A stretch of DNA of 64,000 bases from Devosia sp. MC521 (GCF_014127105.1 NZ_CP059902.1:2203001-2267000); one strand, 5' to 3'. Counted from the first letter of the stretch, positions 1-9,600 are shown. Notes: a model not told the origin generated them from the sequence alone. Numbers and translations are program-made.

Positions 1-8
1 GGCTCCCA

Positions 9-929
9 TCACCGTACCTCGATTTCCTCATCGCCGCGGCGGATGATCACCGAGCGACGGTCGGAGCCAGGACCGCTGGCGGGGGTGCCATTGCACTTGC
101 CCGGTGCCCACTCGAGGACATCGCAGTCCTCATCATCGACCTCGTCCTCGTCGCGCTGGGCAGAGGCAGCGGCGTAGGCAGTCTCGGTTTGGATCTCGCG
201 GATCAGGGCCTCGTCATCGGGCGTCATGGTGTAAGCGGTGCCGATATGAAGGTTTTTGAACTGCCGGTCGGAGACGTTGGACCAGTTGCCAACGCCGGCG
301 GCGGCCATGACATGGGCGGCATCCTCCTCGCTGGGCAGGTCCTCCTCGGCGATCAAACCGGCATCGAAGGCAGCCTTGCGGGCCAATAGCTCGCGCTTGC
401 GGCGCATGCGGTCGATCTCGAGAGTCAGCCCAGCGACCGTCTCAGTATCGACGGCCTCGATCCGCTCGAGGAGCTTCTCTCGGTCGCGGATGAGATCATG
501 GACGAAGCCAACAAGGTCGATGCCCTGGGAAGCGTCCTCGTCGTCGTCGGAGAGGTTCTCATACAGCTCAGCGATGGTGCCGGCGCCGTAGCCGGTGGAC
601 TCCCCGAGCAGCCACATATCGATCTCGAACCTGCGACGTCCTCCCGTCAGAGATGCCACGCCGATCTGGACGTCGATCGACGTGAGAACGTCGCGCAGCC
701 CGTGCAGCGTGCGGGTCGTATCGGCCAGATGGTCGATCGTGAAGCGATCGACGGGATGGCCGCGCTCGGCGGAGCCGTCGAAGGCCTTCACGGCATTTTC
801 TTCCTCGGCGACGAGGTAGCCCTCGACGGAAAGAAGATGGTCGATCATCTCGTCCAGGTTCTCCTTCGAGAACGGGACATCCAGACAAGGCTTCGCCGTG
901 GCGCCCGAAGGCGCGGAATTTTTCGTCAT
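9..929 (-). CDS. Hypothetical protein, 306 aa, acidic and partly coiled coil
   Basis: I do not recognise the family. The start is supported by GGGGAG about 10 nt upstream of the ATG. The protein is acidic. It has a central charged helical stretch (around residues 145-185) rich in Arg, Glu and Leu that is probably coiled coil, followed by a segment containing AGVGNWSNVSDRQFKNL. There is no signal peptide or membrane segment. The C-terminus ends in a short basic/acidic tail. It lies 32 bp downstream of a 66-aa gene on the same strand and probably shares its transcript. The position at the left of the visible element, away from the regulatory genes, would suit a virion or replication accessory protein, but nothing in the sequence decides this. 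Confidence 0.6.
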   Translation of the reverse strand: MTKNSAPSGATAKPCLDVPFSKENLDEMIDHLLSVEGYLVAEEENAVKAFDGSAERGHPVDRFTIDHLADTTRTLHGLRDVLTSIDVQIGVASLTGGRRRFEIDMWLLGESTGYGAGTIAELYENLSDDDEDASQGIDLVGFVHDLIRDREKLLERIEAVDTETVAGLTLEIDRMRRKRELLARKAAFDAGLIAEEDLPSEEDAAHVMAAAGVGNWSNVSDRQFKNLHIGTAYTMTPDDEALIREIQTETAYAAASAQRDEDEVDDEDCDVLEWAPGKCNGTPASGPGSDRRSVIIRRGDEEIEVR

Positions 930-961
930 GGTGTTTGAGCTCCCCTGAGCTGGTTTGGCCG

Positions 962-1162
962 TTAAGGCCGGATGTCGTCAGTCATCAAGAAGTCGGGCCA
1001 GTCGATGTCGTCGATGGTTTCGACGGGAATGGTCACGGCCGGAGATGGGGCTGCTGCCTTCGTGGGCGTGAAGGTAGTGAACCCGCGCTGGGCGGTCGCT
1101 GGCGTAGGCCTGGAAGGTGCCTGAGCTGCCGGTTGGGGCTTGCCAGTGAAGGGGGTGAACAT
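962..1162 (-). CDS. Small hypothetical protein, 66 aa, Pro/Ala/Thr-rich
   Basis: This is a low-complexity, disordered protein rich in Pro, Ala and Thr. It ends in an acidic/aromatic motif (IDDIDWPDFLMTDDIRP) that could be a short interaction peptide. The ribosome-binding site is weak. It sits just upstream of the 306-aa gene on the same strand and diverges from the gene at 1564. No homologue is recognised. It is called because codon use and spacing agree with its neighbour; it could still be spurious. Confidence 0.4.
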   Translation of the reverse strand: MFTPFTGKPQPAAQAPSRPTPATAQRGFTTFTPTKAAAPSPAVTIPVETIDDIDWPDFLMTDDIRP

Positions 1163-1563
1163 TCTAATTTCTGGTCCGATTTCGTGTTGACTTTTCCAGG
1201 ATGGGGACAGCCAAAGCGGCTGTCAACCACCCGAAATCGGCCCAAAACGACCCGTTTGGGTGTGGTAACAACAATCCTTGGTCGGGTAACACTTTTATAG
1301 AAGCGACCCATGGATCGTTGCTCGCAAACCATTGGATTGAAATGGCAATCCAGCGTTTTTTGAGCTGTGGGAAAAATGCATCGCATTTGATGCTCATCGT
1401 AGTAGTCGGATATTTTTTCGCTTCGGGCGACTCAAGGTGGGCGCCGGAGGCTCGAAATGGGTCTCTTGGAACGATTTTGCGTTGGTGCATCGATTCGTCC
1501 TGGTTCCATGCGTGGCCGTCGGGCAAATTCTGCGGCGGGCCATGGCGGCGAAGGAGAGAGACG
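1163..1563. promoter_or_regulatory. 401-bp divergent intergenic region
   Basis: This gap separates a minus-strand pair (ending at 1162) from the plus-strand gene at 1564, so it should hold at least two promoters. It is clearly richer in A and T than its surroundings, with T runs near 1360 and 1412. It contains a short inverted repeat, GCATC-GCATTT-GATGC, near 1380-1395. No convincing sigma-70 pair could be fixed by eye, and no coding potential is apparent. Confidence 0.35.
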
Positions 1564-2073
1564 ATGAAGAGCATTTTGGCAGCGATCGCGCGCGTGATGC
1601 GTGCAATGCGGGCGACGGCCTGGCGGTGGGTGCAGGTCGGTGGTCGGTGGATTCAGGAGATGATCCCAGGCGGTGCGCCGGAACCGGTTGGACCGTCCGC
1701 CGACGTCGTGGCCGAGGTTGAAGCCGCCCAGGCCGAGCCGTCAGCTAGGGCGGTTGACGACATAGGACCCGTGAAGACCTTGGCGCGTCTGATGTGGGCC
1801 GGCGTCGCACTTCGTCCGGAGCACATGGAAGGCATCACGGAGCGAGAGCTCGACTGGCTTCGCGTTCTCGACCAGGGAATGCTGCACACACTGGCGGTTG
1901 CGGACAAAGAACAGATCGATGCTCACATGCGCGGCCGCGCTCCCATCAAGGGAATGCTGCCGTTCGATCCCGCAGCGGTCGAGGACATGAAGCGGGCTCA
2001 GGCCATGCCGGTGCCGACGGATGGCAGGCGCACGCTGCGCGAGATGCTCGAGGCCGAGGGCCTGCGCCCCTGA
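1564..2073 (+). CDS. Hypothetical protein, 169 aa
   Basis: The start at the ATG in AGAGAGACGATG is preferred because GGAG lies 7-10 nt upstream. The open frame extends to 1201, but that part has no coding character. The N-terminus is a basic helix (MKSILAAIARVMRAMRA), perhaps amphipathic or membrane-associating. The remainder is soluble and helical with an acidic linker. I do not recognise the family. The gene is monocistronic, diverges from the 1162 gene and is followed by a strong bidirectional hairpin. Confidence 0.6.
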   Translation: MKSILAAIARVMRAMRATAWRWVQVGGRWIQEMIPGGAPEPVGPSADVVAEVEAAQAEPSARAVDDIGPVKTLARLMWAGVALRPEHMEGITERELDWLRVLDQGMLHTLAVADKEQIDAHMRGRAPIKGMLPFDPAAVEDMKRAQAMPVPTDGRRTLREMLEAEGLRP

Positions 2074-2099
2074 CCGAACAAGATCATCGAAAAGGAAAA

Positions 2100-2130
2100 G
2101 GGCCCGTCGGCATCACCGGCGGGCCCTTTA
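2100..2130. terminator. Bidirectional Rho-independent terminator
   Basis: An 11-bp stem GGGCCCGTCGG / CCGGCGGGCCC (one G-T wobble) with a 5-nt loop is flanked by AAAAGGAAAA on the left and TTTA on the right. It lies between convergent genes ending at 2073 and 2148 and can serve both. Confidence 0.75.
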
Positions 2131-2147
2131 CATTGGGTATATCTCGA

Positions 2148-2396
2148 TCAGCCGATCGGCGTGTCGAGCAAGCGGTTCAGGCGGTCGAGCTCGAGCTGCA
2201 GCGCCATGCGCTTGCGCGTCTCGTCGTCCAGCGCGATCTGGGTATGCGTGAGCTTGTTGCGGGTCTCGCGCAACGCCCGCGTCAGCAGCGTGACGTCGGC
2301 GGCCTGCTCGTTGATGATCCCCTGCGCGACGGCCGTGGACTGACGCAGCTCGCGGCGATGGGCGATGTCGAGGCCGATCAGTTCGTCTGAAAACAT
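2148..2396 (-). CDS. Small coiled-coil protein, 82 aa
   Basis: The protein is almost wholly helical. Heptad-like Leu and Ile spacing runs from about residue 25 to the end (LTRALRETRNKLTHTQIALD, then RKRMALQLELDRLNRLLD), which predicts a coiled coil. GGAGCG lies about 6 nt upstream of the ATG. It follows the Rep-like gene with 11 bp between them, so the two are probably cotranscribed. A role as an accessory to the initiator or as an oligomeric adaptor would fit this position, but no family is recognised. Confidence 0.6.
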   Translation of the reverse strand: MFSDELIGLDIAHRRELRQSTAVAQGIINEQAADVTLLTRALRETRNKLTHTQIALDDETRKRMALQLELDRLNRLLDTPIG

Positions 2397-2407
2397 GTGT
2401 CGCTCCT

Positions 2408-3403
2408 TCAGAAGTCGATGCTGCCGTCGTCATTAACCCGGATCCCTTCAGAAATGACGGATCCGATTGACGGCATTCGATGCAATTTGCTGGGCATGCC
2501 GAATGCAGAGCGCAGCACGGTGACGTTGGTGGCGTCGGCGACGCCCCGCATCGGTGCTGCCACCTTCCGTGGCCTGCCCCTCTTCTTCGCCGGCGTGGCC
2601 TTGGTCCAGCCAGAGGCTTCATGAGCGTGCTGCGCCCTTATCGCGTCCTCGAGCGGCGTCGGCGACGGCATGACGAGCAGCATGAGCACGTCGCGATATT
2701 TCCCGTTCGGGTTCCGAATCGTCGCAGTGCGGCGGGCTTCGAACTGGAAGGTGATGCCGCAGGCCTCGAAGGCGTCATTGGCGACGGGTTCAAGGTATCT
2801 CTGGATCACGACCGACGGGCGCGAGGCATCCACGCCCAGGAACCGGCCGAGCTCCTCAAACGTGAGGCGAACGGCGATTCGATCGGGCGCCCAGGAGTAG
2901 GTGTTCCTAAACGTCGCCCCCATGGCATGCTGCGCCAGCATTCGCATGACGATATCGAGCGTGGACCGATACCGGGCAACGGCCAGGAGGCGCAGCGGCA
3001 GCGCGATGGACGGCTTGCCCGGGGAGAACAGGTCCACGACCCGTCGGTCGATCACCCATGTCATCTCGTCGTCCAGCGTGGCGCGGATCACCGAATCTTT
3101 GCGGTACATCGCCGTCGGCATCGGCAGCAGCTCGTCGATGCCCATGACGGAGTGGCGAAGGCGGTCGAACCGGGCGATCTCGACGTCGATGGTGCTGCGT
3201 CGGGTCCTGCCCAAGGCTTGACGGACGCGATTGTCGGGGATGCGATAATGGTCGTCGTCGCGCTTGTCGTCGGGCGACCGTGCCGCCAGCCACGCGGCGG
3301 CGATGGCATAGGACACGTCCCGGGCGGTCAATGCGTCCCCATCGAATACGAGCCTTGCGGCGGTCTCCAAAGGCACGTCCAAGTGCGGTGGCAAAATCGT
3401 CAT
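2408..3403 (-). CDS. Putative replication initiator (Rep_3/RepA-like, tandem winged helix)
   Basis: The 331-aa product starts at the ATG after GGAGACCATC; a longer open frame exists but lacks an RBS. Two regions resemble the tandem winged helices of iteron-plasmid initiators. One is an N-terminal domain (about 10-150) with YRIPDNRVRQALGRTRRST. The other is a second domain (about 165-270) with LPLRLLAVARYRSTLDIVM, then RLTFEELGRFLGVD and a terminal strand pair reading GKYRDVLMLLVM. The C-terminus is basic (KKRGRPRKV, AT-hook-like) and disordered. Just upstream lie an AT-rich stretch and iteron-like repeats. The assignment rests on fold pattern and context, not on a diagnostic motif. A phage replication or transcription factor is an alternative. 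Confidence 0.5.
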   Translation of the reverse strand: MTILPPHLDVPLETAARLVFDGDALTARDVSYAIAAAWLAARSPDDKRDDDHYRIPDNRVRQALGRTRRSTIDVEIARFDRLRHSVMGIDELLPMPTAMYRKDSVIRATLDDEMTWVIDRRVVDLFSPGKPSIALPLRLLAVARYRSTLDIVMRMLAQHAMGATFRNTYSWAPDRIAVRLTFEELGRFLGVDASRPSVVIQRYLEPVANDAFEACGITFQFEARRTATIRNPNGKYRDVLMLLVMPSPTPLEDAIRAQHAHEASGWTKATPAKKRGRPRKVAAPMRGVADATNVTVLRSAFGMPSKLHRMPSIGSVISEGIRVNDDGSIDF

Positions 3404-4081
3404 GATGGTCTCCCCAGACCGGCGTAAAGGCACCCCTGAGCGTCGAGCGAATAAATCGAAACGCAGCGGCATAAACCAATATGAGGTCAAGTCACGGAAG
3501 AAACAAGCGTTTTCCGTTTTGGTTATGTTAACGCGCACACAAATGAAATATGCGCACCTACATCAAATACTTGTTTTTACTGACCTATTTGCCCTTCATT
3601 ATGTTAGTGCGTCGTCCCCTATAGAAGAAAGAAGGAAAAGAGCTCTCTCACGCGTTTAGGAATCCGACTCCGAGAATAGGAATCGGATGTCGATATCGGT
3701 GACGGTCCACGGCTCCAGGAATCCGTCTCCTGGAGCAGGTATCGGGTGACGATCCAGGCATCCGACTCCCGGAGCAGATGCCCGTCCTCGAGCCCCGTAG
3801 TCGGTCCACGGGTCCAAGGTAACCGATTCCCATGTTCCCGTCGGCCCACCGCTCCACCCCGTTGACGACGACAGCACCCGTTCATCCACGTGATGGCATG
3901 TCCGATACCGCCTCTTCCGTCATCGAAATGCTTCCCCTTTCGACTCCTGGAACCCAGCGAAGCTTTCTCCCCGCCTCACCGGGGCGCCGGGCTCTTGCAG
4001 GGCTTTCTTTCCGCCCAAATTCGACGCCGGGGCTTGCCGAGCCTTTTCGATCCACGCCGGCGGTGGGGGGTTGTCCCATGC
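3404..4081. other. Non-coding region, candidate replication origin
   Basis: This is a 678-bp gap upstream of the Rep-like gene. It begins with an AT-rich tract (about 3480-3640), the most AT-rich part of element A, holding two similar blocks TTATGTTAACGCGCA (3523) and TTATGTTAGTGCG (3599). These are followed by the iteron-like repeats at 3657-3830. Open frames here are unconvincing shadows. An AT-rich unwinding region beside repeats next to an initiator gene is the usual layout of an iteron origin. Confidence 0.4.
3657..3830. repeat. Iteron-like imperfect direct repeats
   Basis: Three about 22-bp direct repeats, consensus AGGAATCCGACTCCNGGAG, start near 3658, 3717 and 3757. A reduced copy AGGAATCGGATGTC starts at 3678. 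A second repeat type, CGGTCCACGGCTCCA / CGGTCCACGGGTCCA, starts at 3703 and 3802, each followed by a degenerate copy of the first type. Spacing is irregular (20-60 bp). Confidence 0.5.
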
Positions 4082-4525
4082 ATGATGTCGTCACAAGATC
4101 CAGGCATGGTCAAAGACGTCACACAGCATGGATCGGCGAGAGCAGCGGAGCAGAAGCGACGCGCTGCCGATCGTGCACGGGCATACCGTTTGCGGAAGAA
4201 GGTCCGTGGCGTGCCGCTGGCCAGGGCCATCGATGAGGCGGTGGCAGAGGCGGTGGCGTTCCACATCGCCAAGGGTGGTGGTGTCAACATTGCGGGCAAG
4301 ATGCTGCTCAAGACCGCTCGACTGATCCTCGAGCGGGATGGATACGACCCCGAGAAGGCGGCCGTGGCGGTCGCGGCCAGGATGGTGCTGACCCGGGACG
4401 AGTTCTCTTGGCCGGATCGCTTCCCGACGTTGAAGCCGGGCAAGGCCGAGCACTTCCGAGAGACCGAGGCCGGGGGTTGGACCACGCCGCTGCCGACGGT
4501 ACTCAAGCACATGGCGTCGATCTGA
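4082..4525 (+). CDS. Hypothetical protein with basic N-terminal region, 147 aa
   Basis: There are three candidate starts, ATGs at 4082, 4085 and 4106. A G-run lies about 12 nt before the first; the third is preceded only by a weak AGG. Residues about 20-45 form a strongly basic helix (AEQKRRAADRARAYRLRKK) resembling the DNA-contacting basic region of a bZIP protein, without a clear leucine zipper after it. The rest is helical and soluble. It sits beside the candidate origin and diverges from the Rep-like gene, so a DNA-binding replication or copy-control protein is plausible. The family is not recognised. A clear terminator follows. Confidence 0.55.
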   Translation: MMSSQDPGMVKDVTQHGSARAAEQKRRAADRARAYRLRKKVRGVPLARAIDEAVAEAVAFHIAKGGGVNIAGKMLLKTARLILERDGYDPEKAAVAVAARMVLTRDEFSWPDRFPTLKPGKAEHFRETEAGGWTTPLPTVLKHMASI

Positions 4526-4669
4526 CCTTGTTCGTCGTCACGACCTCAATGCTGCGACACCCCCGTTACTGGATCAAATGTCGTCACCCATTCGGCGTTA
4601 CGGCGTCACTTGTGCCTCGCCGACGGGTCGGTTAAAGTTCTCGGACCAATATAACCATTGACCTTCAAG

Positions 4670-4698
4670 GGGCTGGCTTCGCGCCAGCCCTCTTTTTT
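4670..4698 (+). terminator. Rho-independent terminator
   Basis: An 8-bp stem GGGCTGGC / GCCAGCCC with a TTCGC loop is followed by TCTTTTTTT. It ends the transcript of the 147-aa gene and separates it from the tail-like cluster. A possible promoter for that cluster (TTGACC at 4711, TATTCT at 4737, long spacer) follows it. Confidence 0.8.
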
Positions 4699-4747
4699 TG
4701 GTCGCTTCCCTTGACCTACGTGTTTCAGAAACCGCGTATTCTGTTCG

Positions 4748-5557
4748 ATGCAGATCACCGCGGTTACTCAGCATGGCCAGATCCAGGAATTCGCCAGCGC
4801 CATGGCGGCGCTCGGTGCTGGGCATGAGCGCGGCGTCGCATTCGCGCTCAATGGCGTTGCCAAGGATGCGAAGGCCAAGCTGACCAAGGTGCTGCGCGAA
4901 AGCATCCGCAAGCGTGCGATCGAGCGCATTCGCTGCGTGGAGTTCGTGCTGACATACGTGCTCTACGAGACCACGACCGGGATCACCCTCAAGAATCGCG
5001 TCCGCGTCGAGATGCCATGGCACGACGGCACCACCAGGGCCGTCGTCGGCAAAGTCATCGGTACGAAGAAGAAGTGGGACGCCGAAGAAGGCGGCACGAT
5101 GCAGATCACCATCGGCGTTTCCGTCGGCACCGGCACCGCCGGCAGCACGCCCCACGGCCATCGCGCGCCGTATGGGCCGACCAAGAACTATCTCTGGGAC
5201 TACGTCGGCGTGGCCGATCCCGAGCCCGTCTACGGCGTCGAGGGCGACACGGAGTACGTCATCGATGCCGACGCGCTGCGGGTGCCCGTCGATGCCCGCC
5301 AGCTCTCGAACGCCGGCTATGCCGTCCTGGGCCCGGTCGTGAAGCTGAACGAGGCCGGCGACCAGATCCATGCCGCCAATGGCGCCGGGCTGTCGCAGCG
5401 CTCGCCGTCCAAGGAGATCCAGCGTCGGCCGACATACGTGCGCGTCCAGTTCCGCGACCTGGGTTCGGACGTCCCGTTCGAGCGGCAGATCTTCATCGCC
5501 GGCGAGATGCTCACGACGGACATGGGAATCGATCTGACTGGAGGGGACGATCTATGA
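4748..5557 (+). CDS. Putative phage minor tail protein (GpZ-like N-terminus)
   Basis: The product has 269 aa. The N-terminal about 60 residues (FASAMAALGAGHERGVAFAL, then NGVAKDAKAKLTKVL) follow the pattern of the prophage minor tail protein Z family, where a short helix pair carries a conserved A-L-N-x-x-A segment. The remaining 200 residues are beta-rich, acidic and soluble, and I do not recognise them. No strong RBS precedes the ATG, and a promoter-like TTGACC/TATTCT pair lies so close that the message could be leaderless. It overlaps the next gene by ATGA, so the two are translationally coupled. It is the first of three genes that look structural. The identification is tentative. Confidence 0.4.
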   Translation: MQITAVTQHGQIQEFASAMAALGAGHERGVAFALNGVAKDAKAKLTKVLRESIRKRAIERIRCVEFVLTYVLYETTTGITLKNRVRVEMPWHDGTTRAVVGKVIGTKKKWDAEEGGTMQITIGVSVGTGTAGSTPHGHRAPYGPTKNYLWDYVGVADPEPVYGVEGDTEYVIDADALRVPVDARQLSNAGYAVLGPVVKLNEAGDQIHAANGAGLSQRSPSKEIQRRPTYVRVQFRDLGSDVPFERQIFIAGEMLTTDMGIDLTGGDDL

Positions 5558-5901
5558 GCGACAGGCTCACCAGACTGATCCGCATGACGGCCCGGAACGA
5601 GGACCAGCGCCGGTCCCGGTATCTCACCAAGCCGTCGCGCCTCATCCCCGTCGGCGGCCGCTTCGAGGCCATCGACGGCCGCGACCTCAAGCCCGGCAGC
5701 GAGCCCATCGCCACCGGCTATGGCATCACGCCCGGCGTCGTCACGGATGTCGGCGGCGTGCCCATGTCGATTCTGAACTTCCAGACCACGGCGTGGTGGA
5801 CCGATGCCGACAACAACGAGATGGGCGCCGTGATCGGGGGCAAGCGCCCCGAGAGGACCGCCGCTCTCGACCCATTCTCCAACTTCAATCCCGAGGACTG
5901 A
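5554..5901 (+). CDS. Hypothetical protein, 115 aa, in tail-like cluster
   Basis: The start overlaps the stop of the preceding gene (ATGA). A GAGGGGACG Shine-Dalgarno lies inside that gene. The N-terminus is basic and the rest is Gly/Pro-rich and beta-like, with a WWTDADNNEMG segment. No known domain is seen. Coupling to the GpZ-like gene upstream and the carbohydrate-binding protein downstream suggests a small virion component such as a head-tail connector or tail subunit. This is inference from position only. Confidence 0.55.
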   Translation: MSDRLTRLIRMTARNEDQRRSRYLTKPSRLIPVGGRFEAIDGRDLKPGSEPIATGYGITPGVVTDVGGVPMSILNFQTTAWWTDADNNEMGAVIGGKRPERTAALDPFSNFNPED

Positions 5902-5905
5902 CACC

Positions 5906-6682
5906 ATGGACGCTCTCGACCTTCGGACGCCGGACAACACCGACGACTTCAACGCCGGCCACATCAATCTGAACTGGTCCGACATCCAGGAGCGGGTCAA
6001 CTACCTTCTCACCCAGGAGGCCAATGGCGGCAACCGGCTCTCGGCCATCGCCGTGGACGACGACGGCCTGATGACGATGACGCTGTCCGACGGCACCATC
6101 CTCGGTCCAGTGCCCCTGCCGCGTGCTCCGCTCGGGCTCAAAGGCGACTGGGCTCCAGGCTTCCCGTACCGCATTGGCGACGTCGTCGCCCACGACGGCG
6201 GGAGCCTCGCATGCCGCTCGTCGCACGAATCGTCGGAGGACCTGCAGGACGACATGGACGCCGGCCGCTGGCAGGTGATCGCCGTGGGCGGTGGAAGCGG
6301 TTCCGGCGGGGGTGGCGGCGACGGCCTGGCGTATCGGCACATCTATCTCCCCGGGGAGGTCGTGACCTACACGCGCCAGCTCGGGACGATCCTGGTCGCC
6401 GAGGCCTGCCGCTTCGTCGCGTCCAAGCCGCTGAAGATGGAGATGCTCAGCTTCTCGTCCGGCAACGCCGTAACGATCGCCGTGCACCGATTCTTCGTCG
6501 ACAACACGTACGAGGTTCTCGGCACACTGAGCTTCACGTCGTCGGAGCGCACCGGATCCCTCGAACTCGAGACCACTCTGGCGGTGGGCGAGAAGATCCG
6601 CTTCGTGCAGCTGCCGGTCGAAGGCACGCCGCCGTTCGGCGGGGACTATGCTGCGGCGTACGCGCTGAAGGCGGTCGTCTAG
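5906..6682 (+). CDS. Putative tail fibre/receptor-binding protein with carbohydrate-binding module
   Basis: The product has 258 aa. Residues about 75-125 read LKGDWAPGFPYRIGDVVAHD, then GGSLACRSSHES and finally GRWQVIA. This matches the small chitin-binding-like module (G-x-W-x-x-x-x-x-Y-x-x-G-D-x-V ... W) common in phage tail fibre and baseplate proteins. A glycine/serine linker (GGGSGSGGGGG, about 130-140) then leads to a beta-rich C-terminal domain, an arrangement typical of an adhesin tip. The stop codon shares a CTAG with the stop of the convergent primase-polymerase gene. It is the last of the three-gene cluster. Confidence 0.5.
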   Translation: MDALDLRTPDNTDDFNAGHINLNWSDIQERVNYLLTQEANGGNRLSAIAVDDDGLMTMTLSDGTILGPVPLPRAPLGLKGDWAPGFPYRIGDVVAHDGGSLACRSSHESSEDLQDDMDAGRWQVIAVGGGSGSGGGGGDGLAYRHIYLPGEVVTYTRQLGTILVAEACRFVASKPLKMEMLSFSSGNAVTIAVHRFFVDNTYEVLGTLSFTSSERTGSLELETTLAVGEKIRFVQLPVEGTPPFGGDYAAAYALKAVV

Positions 6683-9600
6683 GCTGCCTTGCGGATCTTC
6701 ACCTTCTGCATGTCCAGGTCCATCTCACGGGCCTCGGCCTCAGTGAAGGCGCCGTCGCGCACCCAAGGATCGGCAATCGCATCCATGGCGAGCCAGACGC
6801 CGAGCGGCAATGCCTTCGACGCCATTCCGCCGACTCCGGCGCGGTAGGTGCCCGGCGCCTTGACGGGTGCGCCGGCGTTGCGGCCGAAAGGATCGGTCCA
6901 GCTTTCCGTCGGGCGCCACTCGCCGCGCGACATGAGCAGCTCAACTAGCGATCTGAGTTTGCCGCTCTCGCCGCCGTAGGCGTCCATCTTCTCCAGCACC
7001 TCAAGGATCTCGTCCTGGGGGGCTTCCTCGGCGGCGATCGTCTGCGCCGCGCACTCCACAGGCTTGATCAGCCGACCGACCCATCCGATCGAACGCAACT
7101 GCGCTCCGAGGCGATGCCGCCAGCCCTGCTGATGCCCCGGGATGTAGAGCAGCTGCTCGGTGCCGTCGTCCAGCGCCGCGGTGACCTGATGATAGTGACC
7201 GACGATGAGGGGGTTGGACAAGAATTCGTCCTGAATCATGCGCTCGAACTGCTCGACTTCGCCCAAGTGCGGCGCAAACTTGGCAAGCACGGCGGCGTTG
7301 ACGATACCGCTGGCGATGCGGACCGCATCCCAGAGCACGCCGCCCTGGGTCAGGTCCTTCAGGCCCACGATCTCGTCGGCCACGAGGTCCTCCGGCGGCG
7401 TCGAGCTGATGCCGAGCACCATGCCGGCGGTTTCGCGATAGACCGAGCGCAAGCGGCCGATGAACTGCATCTGCTCCATCTCGCGATACTGTCTCTGGAT
7501 CCTGCGGGCGAGATCTCCCCGGTGCTGGTCGCGGTCCCAAGTCGCGCTGCCGCCGTCGCGGAGCGGATGGGAGAGCCGGACGGTGTTGTGCTCGATGTCC
7601 TCGCCGTCGGCGTCCATACCCGTGCCCAGCGGATCGATGGGGGCCTCAGGCTCCATCTGCCCGAAACCGAGCGCGGCGACGAGACCATCGATGGTGCGAA
7701 CGGGAAGCTCCATGCGGGAGATGAACATTGCGGCCACGTGCTGGCGCGCGAAGTCGAGCCCGGCGGTTGCGCCATAGTGCAGGAAGTCGACATTCGCCGG
7801 CCGGGCCCAATCCTTCAAAATCGCGCGGCGGAGGCGCATCGTCGTCCCAATGAGGACGCGGCCATGGGCATGGGTACCAGCGAACATGCTGATAGAAGTC
7901 CGCAGTTCGTGAAGCAGCATCGCCGCTTCGATCTTGCGCTCGATCGGAGCGTCCTTGCCCGGGAACAGCGATTTGTTCGACAACCGCCTGTCGACGGAGA
8001 GGACGACGTGCTGGTTGAGGTTGACGGTCGTGCGGTGCACCACCACGTCTCGCCCCCCCATGGCGAGGCTGGTGATGACTTCGTCCGTAGAGGCGTCGAG
8101 CAGCAGCGTGGGGACATGCTTCCAATTGGGATCCGTCCGCCATGCCATCTGCAGCTCGGGGTCGAGGTCGGTGGTTGTGCCGTCCTCGGCAGTGGACGTG
8201 AGCTCGCCGAGGACGCGGATGCGGTGATCCGGCGCGACGACGACGGTACTGTCGAGGCGACGGTCGAGCAGCGTCTGCACCTGCTCCTCGAGGATGGACC
8301 AAAACCGATATTCTTCGCCGATCCTGGTGCCCTTCGGGGCGGCGCACAGGGCTCGGACTTCCTCTGCCGTGATATCCGGCGACAGGTCCGCCTGTGACGT
8401 CATGCCCGAGCCGCAAACACGGCGGGCGCTCTTGACCAGATAGATGCCGAGAACCTTCTTCCCGCCGCGATCTACGACCAGATCGGCAAAATGCCGGGCC
8501 AGATCGCCGCGCTGGCGCAGCACGGGCTTGGCGTGCCCCACAGCCTCCTCACGGTCCTGCAGCAGATCGGCCGGACGCAAGCCGAGGCCCCATTCTTTCT
8601 TGCCGAGGACGGGGTCGCGTCGGGCGGTGTCCAGCGTCGAGAGTGGCATGCTGGCTTCGTGGATGAGCAGATCGAACATCCGCTCGTCCATGATCACACC
8701 CGGTGGGTTCTGGAGTTCCTCTGGCAGCTTCAGTGTAAGGAAGTTCCTCACCATGAAGATCAGATGCTTGCCCTGGATCTCGGACTTCTGCCGGATCGCG
8801 GGACACTGGTGATAGAACTGGCAGAGCTGCTCCACGGGCTCACCCGTCGGCTTGCCGAAGGCATCCTTGAGCCTCGCCTTCGTCCGGCACATGGCGCTGG
8901 TTGGCACATTGGCCTTCTGCAGCAGCCGCATTTCCTCTGCACGCAGGCACCCCGCGGCGACCTTACCCTTGTAGACCATGAACTCAAGGCCGCTACCGAC
9001 GGCAAACCGCTTGAGCTGCTCGAGATGGTCTTTGAGATCGCCCTCGGCTACGATGCCCAAAGCTGCCGCTGCGGCGATCAGATCGGCGTCGCTGGCGTCG
9101 CGGTCCAAGTGCAGCATCTTCGCTTTGGACCTCAAGTCCTCGACGTTGTTGTACGTCGGCACCAGCATGACGAGTGGCCCCATCCCCTCGGCGGCCCCTT
9201 CTTCGTCGTCGTGCTGCACGATGTTGGAGAAGATCTCGCCCATCATCTCGGCCAGACGCTTGATCGTCATCGACGACTTGCCGATGCCGGTAGCCCCGGA
9301 GAGGACGTGGACACGGTTCTGTCGCGCGATGACGTCACGGATGAAAGCATCGATTCCGGCAACGTTGCCCTCGGCAGCATCCTTCCCGACGAGGCCACGA
9401 TCGGCCTGGATGGCACGCTGGGCAGAGAGCACCGGATCGGCCTTCGAGAACGACACGGCGATGTGGCTGCGCCGGCGCATCGGCAGGAAGGACAGCGGCG
9501 GCCCTTCGGTGCGGATCTCGGGCACGCGGCGTTCGATTGGCATGGTGACGTCGGCGACATCGACCTTGGGAGCGGCGTCCAACGACTTGCGGCGCCGGCG

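Noticed and set aside
1201..1563. N-terminal extension of the 169-aa gene back to 1201
   Set aside because: The extension is AT-richer, without RBS or protein-like composition, and a good GGAG precedes the ATG at 1564.
3657..3830. Repeats considered as a CRISPR array
   Set aside because: Repeats are imperfect, few and irregularly spaced, with no cas gene nearby; position beside an initiator fits iterons better.
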